This document shows positions 21,363 to 33,353 of a DNA stretch of 64,000 nt, piece after piece; position 1 is the stretch's first letter; the number at the start of each line of letters is the position of its first letter. Source of the DNA: Stomoxys calcitrans (taxonomy: Eukaryota; Arthropoda; Insecta; Diptera; Muscidae); contig NC_081553.1 in the NCBI RefSeq assembly GCF_963082655.1, positions 35,517,389 to 35,581,388 of the forward strand, in the 5' to 3' direction. The notes under the pieces are model-generated. The model saw nothing but the letters and a program-made list of their open reading frames with translations. It did not search any database and was not told the DNA's origin. The translations under genes were made by a program, and so were the position numbers.

Positions 21363-22291
21363 TTTTTATACCCACCACCATAGGATGAGGGCATACTAAT
21401 CTAGTCATTCCGTCTGTAACACCTCGAAATATTCGTTAAGACCCCATAAAATTTATATATTCTTGTTCGTCTCGACGTTCTGAGTCGATCTAGCCATGTG
21501 TCGATCTTCGTGTGTCGAAATCACGATAGCGGTGGAACGCATAAAGCTAGCCGCATGAAATTTTGCGCATATACTAAGTATTGATGTAGGTTATTGGGGA
21601 TTACAAATTGGCCTTATCGGCTTAGATTTAGATATAGCTCCCATATAAACCGATCTCCTGATTTGACTTCTTGAGCCCTTACAAGCCTTAATTTTAATCC
21701 GATTTGGCTAAAATTTTGCACCTAGTGTTCTGTTATGATTTCCAACAACCTTTTTGATTGCGTTCCAAATCAGTCATCAGACCTGATATAGCTCCCGAAC
21801 CGATTTTCCGATTTGACTTCTTGAGCCCTTACAATCCGCAATTTATGTCCGATTTGGATTAAATATTGCACATAGCGTTCTGTTATAACTTCCAATAACT
21901 GCGCTAAGTACTCTCCAAATCGGTCTATGACCTGATATAGCTCCCATATAAACCGATCTTCCGATTTTGAGTTCTTGAGTACTTATAAACCGCAATTTTT
22001 GTCCGATTTAGCTTAAATTTTTCATGTGGTGCTCCGTTAGAACTTCAAACAACTGTGCCAAATACGGTCCAAAGCTGTCAGAAAACTCGATATGGCTCCC
22101 ATGTAAACCGATTTCTCGATCATCCTTGTTTGGTTCCTAAAAGCTTTAATTTTTGCGGGTTTGACAGATGTTTGGTATGTAGAATAAAATTATGCTCTTC
22201 AATTTAATTTATTTTGCATACATTTTTAGCAGAAACCATGGTGGTGGGTTCCTAAGATTCGACCCGGTCGAACTTAGCACGCTTTTACTTG
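21363..22291 (+). mobile_element. DINE-like element, family C, complete
   Basis: 5' end TTTTTATACCCACCACCATA with fold-back and block (GTCGATCTAGCCATGTG), about four 153 bp units, and 3' end with TTCGACCCGGTCGAA hairpin and CGCTTTTACTTG at 22291. It separates two parts of the RTE-like endonuclease that read on either side (RVHEATW before, PDGCYPI after on the minus strand). No obvious target duplication, as expected for Helentron-type insertion. Confidence 0.9.
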
Positions 22292-22315
22292 TTACGTTGA
22301 AATCTGGTGCTGCTA

Positions 22316-22836
22316 ACTACCATGTTGCCTCATGTACCCTCAACTCATTATCGGACGTTCTCGTTTCGTGGAGGCTAAAGTTTCCGACTGTTTGATCAAA
22401 GATGTTTTCCTTCCCTATCTCTGCATTAAAATCTCTCAGAACGAATTTAACATAAGGGGCGGGGCAGGCGCTCATAGAAAATATCCTTGGTCTACTCGTC
22501 CTTGTCTTGCGTCGGGGCATGGGCACAAATAAGGCTGATGTGGAAGAATTTGGCTTTTAAGCGGATTGTGGCTAGCCTCTCATCCAACGGAGTAAAGCTG
22601 CAGACAAGGTGTTTTAGTCTCCGACTAAACACAAATCCACATCCAAATTCATGTCTCGTGTTATGGCAGCTATAGTATAGTTCGTCACCGTTTGGTGTTG
22701 TAGTGACGCCATTCCCGGTACATCGCACTTCCTGTAAGGTGGTAATATCTGCCTGGTACTTCTCCAGTACATCCGCCAGCGCATATTCTGCAAATGCCGA
22801 TGAACATTTTATTAAAGAAAAGGGCAAACTTCTCAC
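22316..22836 (-). pseudogene. RTE-like APE-type endonuclease fragment
   Basis: The minus strand reads ADVLEKYQADITTLQEVRC (the QE is part of the metal-binding site of APE-type nucleases), then ICAHAPTQDKDE, and in another frame VLRDFNAEIGKE and RVHEATW. One frameshift lies near 22500. The DFNA motif is the conserved catalytic-core motif, preceded by R where G is usual. The start of the domain is lost at the SINE1 insertion (22790) and the end continues past the DINE at 21300. Confidence 0.85.
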
Positions 22837-23103
22837 ATATCAATGGGTGCTGTCCGATTCAAATTTAAGCTCAATGATAAGGGGCCTCCTTTTTATAGGC
22901 GAGTCCGAACGGTGACGCAATTCGACACCGCTTAATGCAGAAGTTTTTACATGGCTGTCATACCATATGGTAGAGTCCCTCACAATTGTCGCCAGCATTA
23001 GGAGGGGATAACCCCCGCTGAAAAATTTTCTGTTGTTCTCACCAGGATTCGAACTCAGGCGATCAGCGTCATAGGCAGACATACGAACTTCTGCGCTACG
23101 GTG
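22790..23103 (-). mobile_element. SINE1 in RTE-like element
   Basis: Minus-strand copy with head (GGATTCGAACTCAGG B box region) and body. Imperfect target duplication: GCGCATATTCTGCA on the left and GTGCGTATACTGCA on the right. Confidence 0.87.
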
Positions 23104-23751
23104 CGTATACTGCACCTTGGCTATAAAGAGTGCGGACATTTCAGGTGCAGATGCGCAAATCATGGTCCTTTTTTCGTTTGTTTCTCAGAGTGATTCTTAT
23201 AGTTACCCGGGGATGGGTCACTGGGTTTTGCGGGATCACATATGTTTATTTCAAGGCGTCAATAACTCGCTTTGTCATCTCGAGCATCATTGGCATTCAG
23301 TATTTAATTAAGAGCCAGTGCGATCTGACCCCTCACTGAGACTCTATTCTCGAAATCGCTAACAGCACGCGGCCGCAATTGCATCTACCCCGCATTAAAA
23401 CGGAACTGTCCCCCATTCGCAACCGGTGAACGCGGCCGGTAGCTTTTAGTTAAGCTGAACGATGGACAACAAGCAAGTCGGAGCTCAAAGTTCCAGCCTG
23501 TGTGGTGTTCATAGTTATATCGTGTCGGCCGGGTACTACATTAATTATACGAGGCAGTCTGAAATCAGCCTCAATAAGATAAATCTGTGTATCTTGTGAT
23601 ACCACAGCAGAGAAGAAGAAGAATAATTATATCTTGAGGCATCATTCTTCTGTAATTTAGTATCTTGGGGGTGTTAGGCACTAACATGGATAAAGGGTAC
23701 ACAAAATGTAATTCAAAAAGGTTTGGGTTTCCTGGAAAAGTTCTTCACGCC

Positions 23752-24063
23752 CCCTTTGGAGGCCACCGTAGCGCAGAAGTTAGCAGGTCCGCTTATGACG
23801 CTGAACGCCTGGGTTCGAGTCATGGCGAGACCATCAGAAAATTTTTTCAGCGGTGGTTTTTCCCTCCTAATGCTGGCAACATATGTGAGGTACTATGCCA
23901 TGTAAAAACATCTCTCCATAGAGGTGTCGCACTGCGGCACGCCGTTCGGACTCGACTATAAAAAGGAGGCCCCTTATCATAGAGCTTAAACTTGAATCGG
24001 ACTGCACTCATTGATATGTGAGAAGCTTGCCCCTGTTCGTTGGTGGAATGTTCATGGGCAACC
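23752..24063 (+). mobile_element. SINE1, well preserved
   Basis: Head GGCCACCGTAGCGCAGAAG, B box-like GGGTTCGAGTC, full body ending GTTCATGGGCAA. No clear target duplication found by eye. Confidence 0.92.
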
Positions 24064-24954
24064 TTTAAGTTCACCTGACAATGAAAATGATCAAAATTCC
24101 GACACACCTATCTTCAGTTTCTCCTACTCTTTCATAATTCACTTGCATTTGCATTTGTTGTGTTCCACAGTGTTATTAAAAACCTGATGTATTTCACATG
24201 TTTCCCCATCGTTTTTGTATACCCTCAACCATAGAATGGGTATTTTTTCACTAATTTCTAGAATTGCTCACGCAGAGAATCTAAATTTTGTATCTGCTTA
24301 AAAATGATAAAACAAAAAAAAAAAAAGATTTAAATTTCCCAAAATTAAAACACATGCAAACATATAATTATTATGACAACTATAGTGTCATTTGGATAAT
24401 TAAATTGTGGGAATTTATATATTTTTCCTTTGTAAGTTACAACATGACAATAATAATAGATGACAAACTTTAGTTGTCCATTATTGCAGCAGTAAACAAA
24501 TTAAAATCGATTTAAATGTGCTATTGGTGAAAATTCAGGTTTCGTACAAATTACTTGTAGATTATCAATTATGGATTAAATAAAAAAAAAAATTACATTT
24601 ATATATTTATTTGAATGCGAGTGCAAATTCAACTGGGTAACCTTCAACACTTTATTTAATTTGCCCAATCATTATTTCCGCCAGCGAAACTTGTAGTTAA
24701 ATAAGTGCTCATTTACGAAATATTAACAAACACTTTCTATAGCAAAAAAAAAAATGTATATGCGCTACAAAAAACTGTTATTGATTAAAAATTTTAGATA
24801 TAAACACATTAAACCAGTAGAAACGGGCGTTTCTACCTTATACAAGAATTTGCTTTTGTTCTCTTTTTCTTCTGGTTGTCTAAATGATGGGTGATTTTAA
24901 AATACATTCAGCCAATTTGTGAGGGTTGTAGGCGAATTTCTTTGCGGTGCATGC
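24064..24954. other. AT-rich repeat-poor interval
   Basis: No gene seen. A small TATACCCTCAACCAT...ATGGGTAT palindrome at 24219-24245 resembles a stray DINE 5' tip. Several A runs. Confidence 0.45.
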
Positions 24955-25540
24955 ACATATTCATTTTCACCGTCCTAACATTCTAGCTCTTTGTGAGACC
25001 CAGGTGCGTGAGCATTCACTTTCCTGGGTACCACATTCTATCTCTTTTTTATTTCGCACAGTGGCCTGATATAGTGTTCCAAGGACGACAACACCTGGAC
25101 TCACAGGATCCAGAACTTAACTCCCTTTGGGTTAAATTCGGCTTTGGAACACATATACTGCACTTTCTATAAAGAAGTCCAAATTCAGAAAGAGAGGCTT
25201 CTATGAACGGCTTTGACGGCCTTTTTTATTCCATTACAAATATTTTGGAGGATTTTCCGGGCAGTGAAATCATTGTCGCTGGGGATTTCAATGTCCACAA
25301 CTCCTCCGGGCTTTCCCATTCGTGCCACATGACTCCTGAGGGCCAATACGTTGAGCTTTTCGCTGCGCCCAATGGTTTGGCACAACTAGTGAACGAACCG
25401 ACACATTTTGCGTGTGACCAAAGGAACCAAAATAGCACTCTAGACCTATCCTCGACTTCACACCCTGCAAAGTATGATAAAGTTAATACTCTTGCACCTC
25501 TTGGTAACTCCGATCACTGTATTGTTTCGGCATCTTTTTG
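24955..25540 (+). pseudogene. LINE endonuclease fragment
   Basis: From about 24960 one frame reads NILALCETQVREHSLSWVP, where the glutamate corresponds to the catalytic E of APE-type endonucleases. From 25203 a clean frame reads VAGDFNVHNSSG, YVELFAAPNGLAQLVNEPTH and LGNSDHCIVSASF. GDFNVHN and SDH are conserved active-site motifs of APE-type nucleases of non-LTR retrotransposons. The family differs from the RTE-like element at 17.4-23.6 kb. The frame is cut off at 25541 by a DINE 5' end, so the reverse transcriptase is missing. Frameshifts lie between the two pieces. Confidence 0.8.
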
Positions 25541-25925
25541 TACCCTCCACCATATGGGATGGGGGTCGAAATCGAAATAATGATCGAGAACCAACAAAGT
25601 ATATATATATTCTAGATTGTCTCGACATTCTGATTCGATCTAACCAAGTCCGAAATCACGATAGTGGTCGAATGCGCACAGCTAGCCGCTTAAAATTTTG
25701 CTCACATACTAAATATTTTTGTAGGTCGTTGGGGAATGCAAATAGGCCATATCGATACGGAATTGGATCTAACTCCCATATATACCGATCTCCCGATTTG
25801 ACTTCTTGTGCCTCTGGAGGCTGCAATTTTCATCCGATTTGGCTTATATGAGAACTATATCGGTCTATAACCGGATATAGCTCCCATATAAACCAATCTC
25901 CCGATTTCGGTTTATATGAGATTGT
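25541..25925 (+). mobile_element. DINE-like 5' fragment, family C
   Basis: Starts TACCCTCCACCATATGGGATG, then the 5' block (GATTCGATCTAACCAAGTCCG, partly deleted) and about one and a half C units. No 3' end. Confidence 0.75.
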
Positions 25926-25984
25926 CCCGATCGCCCCTGGGCCACAAATTATTTTCAAAGTATTTTCGCAGGCAGAGATTTATA

Positions 25985-26462
25985 GAAACTTGGATTTTAC
26001 GGTAGTCGCTTGTGTCAAGCTCCAAGTTGTACATCCATATAATCAAAAAGATTTCACACTACTGTTGAAGATTCTGACTTTTGTAGTATGTGAGATGTCA
26101 CTGCATCTCCAAACTTTGTGGAGGTTAAGAAAAACGCTTCTAGCCTTGTTGATGCGTACGCGTATGTCTGCTTCCGATCCTCCGTCTTTTGTTATTTTGC
26201 TACCAAAATGGGAGAAGTTGTCAAGGTATTGAATGACATGGTCGTTTATAGTGAGCTGTGTCAAATTTAATGTTCCTATTCTCATCAATTTCGTCTTTGC
26301 TATGCTTATCTTCAGGCCTACTTTGGCAGCACTTTATTTCAATCATTTCAATTTCCCCTTAATGTCCTCAAAGCGATGCTCAACAAGGCATATGCCATCC
26401 ACGTAGTCGATGTCTCCAAGAAAGTCGTTTATGACCCAACGTATGCCATAGCATATGCCTCA
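25985..26462 (-). pseudogene. RTE-like reverse transcriptase C-terminal part (second family)
   Basis: Minus strand reads DYVDGICLVEHRFEDIKGKL, then VGLKISIAKTKLMRIGTL and FGSKITKDGGSEADIRVRI and NKARSVFLNL. YVDG stands where active enzymes have YADD, so the catalytic motif is lost. No join to the tail at 26465 is evident in frame. Confidence 0.8.
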
Positions 26463-26464
26463 GC

Positions 26465-27065
26465 ATTACTTCACTTACTTTAATTGGCTAGGACAGCACA
26501 TTTGATTCATTAGCCGAAAGTAGAATTACGTTCCAAGCGCCCCAATCTTCTGCACTCATTCTAAAATCTGTGCCATGAGATTATGAAATGATCTTTCCAT
26601 CGGGCTTTTGGTTGTCCCGGTTTGCGTCTACCACCGTGTTTGCCTTCAAAAGACTACTTTGCTGGAGCTTCTTCATCCAATCTGACAACATGACCTAGCC
26701 AACTTAGCCCATTTATTTTGACACGTGTTACTATGCTGTCGTGGTTCATACGACGCCTATATTCTTCATTAACGCAAACTGGTCCATAGTTTTTACGAAG
26801 AGTCTATCTCTCAAACACTCCAAGTACTGCCTCCTCTGCTTTCACAACTACCCATGCAACAAAACCATATAACAACACGGGTAGTATCAGTCTCTTGTAT
26901 AGTGTGATCTTTGTCTGTCGAGAGGTGGCCTTGTTTCATCTGTTTGCCAGTATTATTCTTCGCTTTATCTCGAAACTGGTGTCATTCGATTCGGTTACGT
27001 TAGTGCCGAGGTAGATAAAGTTGCTGACTATCTCAATGTTGTGGTTTCCAACTTTCTTCATTGGA
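26465..27065 (-). pseudogene. RTE-like ORF tail, second copy
   Basis: Closely parallels 17412-18010: starts at TACTTTAATTGGCT (3' end) and on the minus strand reads LDEEAPAK, SFEGKHGG and RRKPGQPKARWKD with stops and frameshifts. It lies directly beside the fragment at 25985-26462. Confidence 0.8.
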
Positions 27066-27350
27066 AATGGTAGACCCCAAGAAATTTTGTGTTCTACTTC
27101 GCAGTAGCTTTCATTTGATCCCCATTTTGTTATGGTCGTTAAATATGTCTGATTTTGTGGTGTTTTGGGTGTGGGGCGGCTCCCAAAACACTTGACACCA
27201 TATTTGAATATCAGATTCGCTTTCCTCTCTCAAATACCTTTCATTTGAGTCCCATATTGTCGTGATTTGTCAAAAAAAAAATTTTTTTTTTTAAGGAATT
27301 TTGGGTGGGGCGAACCCCCGAGGTACCCCATCTGAAATTTGGATATCAAA
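27066..27350 (+). mobile_element. Element D fragment
   Basis: Two internal D units: AGCTTTCATTTGATCC and TACCTTTCATTTGAGTCCC, each followed by a G-rich run and a GATATCA motif. Head and tail absent. Confidence 0.65.
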
Positions 27351-29285
27351 TTTGTATACCCGCCACCGTAGGATTCATTGATTTCATTTAGTCATTCCGT
27401 TTGCAACACATTGAAATAACAATTTTCGACCCTACAAAGTATATATTTCGGATCGTCGCAAAATTCTAAGACGATTTAACGATGTCCATGTGTCTGTCCG
27501 TCTATCCGTCTGTCCGTTTGTGCGTCCGTCTGTTGTAATCACTCTAGAGCCTTCAAAAATTGAGATATTGAGCTGAAATTTGGCACAAATACGTCTTTTT
27601 GATGCACGCTGTTCTTGAACGGGCCAAATCGGACCATATTTAGATATAGGTGCTATATAGACCGATTTTCCGATAAAGGGTCTAATGCTCATAAAAACTT
27701 TATTTTTCATTCGATTTTGCTGGAATTTGAAACAGTGAATAGTTTTAGGCCTCCCGACAACTGACCCAAATATGGTTCAGATCGGACTATATTTAGATAT
27801 AGCTAACATATAGACCGATCTCTCGATAGAGGGTCTGAAGACCATAAAAGCTTTATTTATTACCCGATTTCGATAAAAACTTTGAAACAGTGAGTAGGTT
27901 AAAACCTCCCAACATATGCGACATTTTATGTCGATCTAGCCATTGTTATGATATCCAACAACTGTGCCAAGTATGGTTCAAATCGGTTCATAACCTGATA
28001 TAGCTGTCATATAAACCGATCTTGGGTCTTGGCTTTTGAGCCTCTAGAGGGCACAATTCTCGTCCGATTTGAATAAAGTTTTGCACGACGTGTTTTGTTA
28101 TGATATCCAACAACTGTGCCAAGTATGATTCAAATCGGTGCATAACCTGATATAGCTGCCATATAAACCGATCTGGGGTCTTAACTTTTTCCGCCATTAG
28201 AGGGCGCAATTCTTATCCGATTTGGCTAAAATTTTGCATGAGATGTTTTATTATGACTTCCAACAGCTGTACTGAGTATGGCTGGAATCGGTCGACATCC
28301 TGATATAGCTGTCATATAAACCGATCGGGGGTCTTGACTACATCAGCCACTAGAGGGTGCAATTCTTATTCGATTTGGCTAAAATTTTGCATGAGATGTT
28401 TTATTATGACTTCCAACAGCTGTACTGAGTATGGCTGAAATCGGTCCATATCCTGATATAGCTGTCATATAAACCGATCTGATGTCTTGACTTTTTCAGC
28501 CACTAGAGGGTGCAATTATTATCCGATTTGGCTGAAAATTTACATGAGATGTTTCATTATGACTTCCAACAGCTGTATTGAGTATGGTTCAAATCGGTCT
28601 ATAACCTGATATAGCTGTCATATAAACCGATCTGAGGTCTTGACTTTTTCAGCCACTAGAGGGCGCAATTATTATCCGATTTGGCTGAAAATTTGCATGA
28701 AGTGTTTTATTGTGACTTTCAACTGATGTGCTGAGTATGGTTCAAATCGGTCTTTAACCTGATATAGCTGTCATATAAACCGATCTTGGATCTTAACTTC
28801 CTGAGCCTCTAGAGGGCGCAATCGTCCGATTTGACTACAACTTTGCACGTAGTGTTTTGGTATCACTTCCAACAACTGTGCTGAGTATGGTTTAAATCGG
28901 TCCATATCCTGGTATAGCTGCCATATAAACCGATCGTTGATCTTGACTTCTTGAATCAATAGAGCGCGCAATTCTTATCCGATTTGGCTGAAATTTTGCA
29001 TGAGGTGTTTTGTTAGAACTTTCAACAACTGTGCTGAGAATAGTTCAAATTGGTCCATAACCTGATATAGCTGCCATATAATCCTATATGGGGTATTGAC
29101 TTCTTGAGCCTATAGAGGGTGCAATTCTCATCCGATTTGGCACAAATTTTGTACAACGGCTTCTCTCATGACCTTTAACATGCGTGTTGAATATGGTTTG
29201 AATCAGTTTATAGCCTAATACATCTCCCCTATGATTTGGCTGAAATTTTAGACAATGACTTCTTCAATGTTCGAATCGGACTATA
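27351..29285 (+). mobile_element. Composite DINE-like element: A 5' end, E array
   Basis: TATACCCGCCACCGTAGG and an A-type 5' block (with extended CCGTCTATCCGTCTGTCCG) are followed by about three A units. At 27916-27940 a stray GTCGATCTAGCCATT, normally found in the 5' block, precedes about eight E-type units in the same direction. No 3' hairpin is present; the array fades near 29285. Confidence 0.78.
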
Positions 29286-30425
29286 ATTTTTTTTTATAAA
29301 AATGAATGAAAATTAATTTCATAATAATTTATCTATCCTCATCGCTTAATGTTGATTTGATCATGTCGATTATGTTAAAGAAAATAAACTGAAAATTGCA
29401 TGTACGTTTTTATTTGAAATCCATTGACATTCATTGGTGGGGAAATGAGCAACATTTTGAATAACACAAAAGTGTAAATGAAAATGAAATTCAAGTTCAA
29501 TGTTGCATTTTTTTTTTGTTTTGTTTTTGTGGAATTAAACGTTTGTTTTTCTTGACACTGAAGTGATGAAAAACTAAAAAACCCAAAAAATAAGAAAAAT
29601 TATAAACAAAGAAAAGCGTGCTCGAGATAAAGGAAAACCCCAAGAGACAAATAAACAAAAGAAAAATACACCAATGAGAGAAAATAGGAAAGCCAAAACG
29701 CTGTTGTGAAAATGACACAACAATAAATGATTTTGACTGCCAAAATCCGAAAACAAATGAAAACAAGAAATGCCTTTCCTTAATCGGTGAATGTGTGCTT
29801 TAATGACGACTAGATTCTATGGTGATTTTGCCCACTTGGTTACTAGCCAACAAATTTGGGCCAAAATAAAGAATGACACTTTTTGGTTGTGTTTAGTTTT
29901 TTTTCTTCTTCCTCCTCTTGTTATTAAATTGAATGTCCGTTGGTTTGTTCACTGTTTGGCTGCATGTCTATTAGTAAGAGACAAAAAAAATTTTATTCTT
30001 AATATTTCAATAATTTTTTTTTTATATAAAAAAATATCGTCATTGTTGCCGCATTATTGTTGGCAGAAAATGTAGAATTCACCCTGTATTCACACCCAAT
30101 GATATTGTGACTTTTAGCACATGAGCTTAAGTCTGTTTTCTGCTTTTGTTTTCCCAAGTTATGGTCAAGAAGCAAATATCAAAGTATTGTATATTGGAAA
30201 AAGGTGTTAATTTTAAATATGACACCCAGTTAAACAAATACAGAACATTCTTCAGTATATACAAAAGCCAGCAGACAGCTAAATTGCTTACAACAGTAAA
30301 AAATTACGATTAAGTAAGAGCAAATGTAAGGCAGAGCATTCAATATGACATTCCTAACCATTGAACAATACATATGGAAGCTACAGGGTAGCTGACACGA
30401 AGTGTTACCATGTTTACACAGGTAT
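29286..30425. other. AT-rich repeat-poor interval
   Basis: No gene seen. Long A and T runs (for example 29508-29518 and 30014-30024). Short open frames here are low-complexity. Confidence 0.5.
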
Positions 30426-30500
30426 ATCTAGCAAATAGGGCCTAAAATCTATCAAAAAGGGCCTAATATCTATCAAATAGAGCCTAATAGAATAGAGCCG
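30426..30500. repeat. 21 bp tandem repeat
   Basis: ATCTATCAAATAGGGCCTAAT-like unit (here shown in part) starting near 30426, 30447 and 30468, with a partial fourth. Confidence 0.8.
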
Positions 30501-30640
30501 AACTTCTCACATATCAATGAGTGCAGTCCGATTCAAGTTTAAGCTCAAAGATAGGGGCCTCCTAGTTAAATCTGAGTTCAAATGGCGCAACGCAGTGCGA
30601 GGGGTCAAACTTGGAGAAAAGTTTGGAGAAGGATGATTTT
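30500..30640 (-). mobile_element. SINE1 body fragment
   Basis: CTTCTCACATATCAATGAGT through GAGTTCAAATGGCGCAACGC matches the 3' half of SINE1 on the minus strand; no head. Confidence 0.8.
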
Positions 30641-30661
30641 TTAACTATTATCTTTTTGGCA

Positions 30662-30940
30662 ACACTGGTTTAAACAGCTCTCGCAAGATTCGCTTCACTG
30701 TCAAACATCTTCAGTTTGGTCTCTAATTTAGCTATGAATAGTCTGTCAAACGAACAACTCTTGCAAATTATTGAATTTTTATATCAAAATGCATGCTCTG
30801 TTAAGAAAATCCATCGGGCGCTTCTTCCATCAAGCGACGAAGCTCATTTTTGACCCAATGGGTTCGTTAATAAACCGAATTGTCGAATTTGGAGTGAGGA
30901 TCAGCCAGAAGCATTGCAAGAGCTACCAATGTATCCAGAA
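30662..30940 (+). mobile_element. Long-TIR Tc1/mariner-like element, 5' fragment
   Basis: Contains a start region (MNSLSNEQLLQIIEFL) followed after a deletion by SDEAHF and NRIWSEDQPEALQELP-like sequence with a stop. It is cut at 30941 by a DINE 3' end within the segment corresponding to MHPEKCTVW of the copy at 9758. Related to but diverged from that copy. Confidence 0.75.
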
Positions 30941-32585
30941 CAAGTAAAAAGGCATTAAGTTCGGCCGGGTCGAACTTTGGATACCCACCACCTTGGGTAT
31001 ATACAAAAACCCCCTTTCGTCACAATGCGGTGAAAATTGGATAACTTATGCACCCAAATTCGACACGGATATTGAGAGGGCTAATAAATATAAGTCACTG
31101 TTGACTTATATTTATGGCAGCTAAACCTAAATATAGCCCGATTTGATTAAGGTCAGATATAAGGAGGCTCAAGATATGTTTCAAATTTCAGCGAAATCGG
31201 GCAATAAATAAAGCTTTTATGGGCTTCAGACCCTTTATCGGGAGATCGGTATATATGGCAGCTATATATAAACAAAATTCGATCCGAACCATATTTGGGT
31301 CATATGTCGGGAGGCCTAAAACTACTCACTGCTTCAAATTTCGGCGAAATCGGTTAAAAAATAATGTTTTTATGGACTTCAGACCCATTATCTGGAGATC
31401 GGTCTATATGGCAGCTATATCTAAATATAGTCTGATTTGATCCATGTTTAGGTCAGATATCAGGAGGCTTAAGATAACTCTCTGTTCAAAATTTCAGTGA
31501 AATCGGGTAATAAATAAAGCTTTTATGGGCTTCAGACCCTTATCGGGAGATCGGTATATATGGCAGCTATATATAAATATACTCCGATCTGAACCATATT
31601 TGAGTCAGATGTCGGGAGGCCTAAAACTACTCACTATTTCAAATTTCAGCGAAATCGGGTAATAAATAAAGCTTTTACGGGCTTAAGACCCTTTATCGGG
31701 AGATCGGTATAAATGGTATATCGGTATAAATAAATCAACCATATTTGGGTCATATGTCGGGAGGCCTAAAACTATTCAATATTTAAAATTTCAGCGGAAT
31801 CGGATGAAAAATAAAACACTTATGGGCTTGTACCCTTTATTTGGAGATCGGTCTATATGGCAGCTATATCTAAATATAGTCCGGTCTAAACCATATTTGG
31901 GTTCAATGTTAGGAGGCGTAAAACTACTCAATATTTCAAATTTCAACGAAATCAGGTAATAAATAAAGCTTTTATGGGCTTCAGACCCTTTATTTGGAGA
32001 TCGGTCTATATAGCAGCTATACCTAAATATAGTCCGATTTGAACCATATTTCGGTTCTATGTTAGGAGGCCTAAAACTACTCAATAATTACAATTTCATC
32101 GAAATCGGTTAAAAAATAATGCTTTTATGGCCTTAGACCCTTTGTCTTTATCTTTATATGGCAGCTATACCTAAATATAGCCCGATTTTATCCACATTTA
32201 GGTCAGATATCAGGAGGCTTAAGATATCCCTCTGTTTCAAATTTCAGCGCAATCGGGTAATAAATAAAGCTTTTATGGGCTTCAGACCCTTTATCGGGAG
32301 ATCGGTATATATGGCAGCTATGTATAAATATAGTCCGATCTCAGCCATATTTAAGTCATATGTCGGGAGGCCCAAAACTACTCAATATTTAAAATTTCGA
32401 AATCGGTTAAAAAATAAAGCTTTTATGGCCTTCAGATTCTTCATCGAGAGATCGGTCTATATGGCAGCTATATCTAAATATAGTCCAATCTGAACCATAT
32501 TTGAGTTCTATGTTAGGTGGCATAAAACTACACAATGTTTAAAATTTCAGCGAAATCGGTTAAAAAATAATGCCTTTATGGAGAT
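30941..32585 (-). mobile_element. DINE-like element, family A, 5' truncated
   Basis: 3' end at left: CAAGTAAAAAGGCATTAAG with TTCGGCCGGGTCGAA hairpin and TACCCACCACC. About ten A-type units (landmark GGTCTATATGGCAGCTATAT) follow. The 5' block is missing where a LINE fragment begins at 32586. Confidence 0.88.
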
Positions 32586-32765
32586 CGCCTGTCGGGTATA
32601 TACTGCAGTTGTCAGACCTGTAATACTATATGGTGTTGTGGTTTGGTGGACGGCGCTTCAAAAGTCCACCTACTGCTCAATTCTTAACCAGATCCAAAGG
32701 ATGGATGTGTTTGTGCATCACAGCCGCACTGAGAACGACAACATTTGATGCACTGAATATTTTAT
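32586..32765 (+). pseudogene. LINE reverse transcriptase C-terminal fragment
   Basis: One frame reads YTAVVRPVILYGVVVWWTAL and SILNQIQRM, and after a frameshift CLCITAALRTTTFDALNI. This is the region after the catalytic box in Jockey/I/R1-type LINEs. Only 180 bp, between two DINE arrays. Confidence 0.75.
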
Positions 32766-32767
32766 TC

Positions 32768-33351
32768 TTACTTTCAATAACTATGTCAAATAAGGTTCAA
32801 ATCGGTTCATAACCTGATATAGCTGCCATATAAACCGATCTGGTGATCTTGACTTCTTGAGCCCCTAGAGGTCGCAATTATTAACCGATTTGCCTGAAAT
32901 TTTGTACAACGGATTCTCTCATGACCATCAATATACGTGTTTATTATGGTCTGAATCGGTCTATAGTCCGATATAGCTCCCATATAAATCTATTTCTCTA
33001 TTTTACTTCTTGAGCCCCCAAAGGGCGCAATTCCTATTCGAATTGGCTGATATTTTACACAGGTCTCCAACATATAATATAATAGTGGTCTAAACCGGAT
33101 CATATCTTGATATCGCTCTAATAGCAGAGCAAATATTTTCTTATATCCTTTTTTTTGCCTAAGAAGAGACACCGGGAAAAGAACTCGACAAATGAGATCC
33201 ATGGTGGAGGGAAAATAAGATTCGGCGCGGCCGAACTTAGCACGCTTGTTTTTGCCTAAGAAGAGATGCCGGGAAAAGTACTCGACAAATGCGATCCATG
33301 GTGGAGTGTATATAAGATTCGGCCCGGCCGAACTTAGCACGCTTTTACTTG
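32768..33351 (+). mobile_element. DINE-like 3' part, family E, with doubled terminus
   Basis: About two E units, a looser stretch, then two successive copies of the 3' end: 33154-33247 (hairpin TTCGGCGCGGCCGAA) and 33251-33351 (hairpin TTCGGCCCGGCCGAA), 97 bp apart. Each starts TTTGCCTAAGAAGAGA. Only the second finishes with CGCTTTTACTTG. Confidence 0.87.
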
Positions 33352-33353
33352 TT

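Larger units (their letters stand above)
17412..23615 (-). mobile_element. RTE-like non-LTR retrotransposon, nearly full length, broken by five insertions
   Basis: Read on the minus strand the parts appear in order: possible 5' untranslated region (about 23615-23105), APE-type endonuclease (22836-21300), linker, reverse transcriptase (20600-18240) and C-terminal tail (17735-17430). The 3' end is near AGCCAATTAAAGTAAAG (17412-17433 reversed). Interruptions are SINE1 (22790-23103), DINE C (21363-22291), mariner (19292-20231), SINE1 (18495-18808) and SINE2 (18072-18228). Subtracting these leaves roughly 3.5 kb, the usual size of RTE elements. Clade placement is tentative. Frameshifts, a changed catalytic residue and a local triplication make it inactive. 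Confidence 0.8.

Noticed and set aside
24219..24245. DINE 5' tip on its own
   Set aside because: The TATACCC...GGGTAT palindrome is not followed by a recognisable 5' block; could be chance or a remnant.
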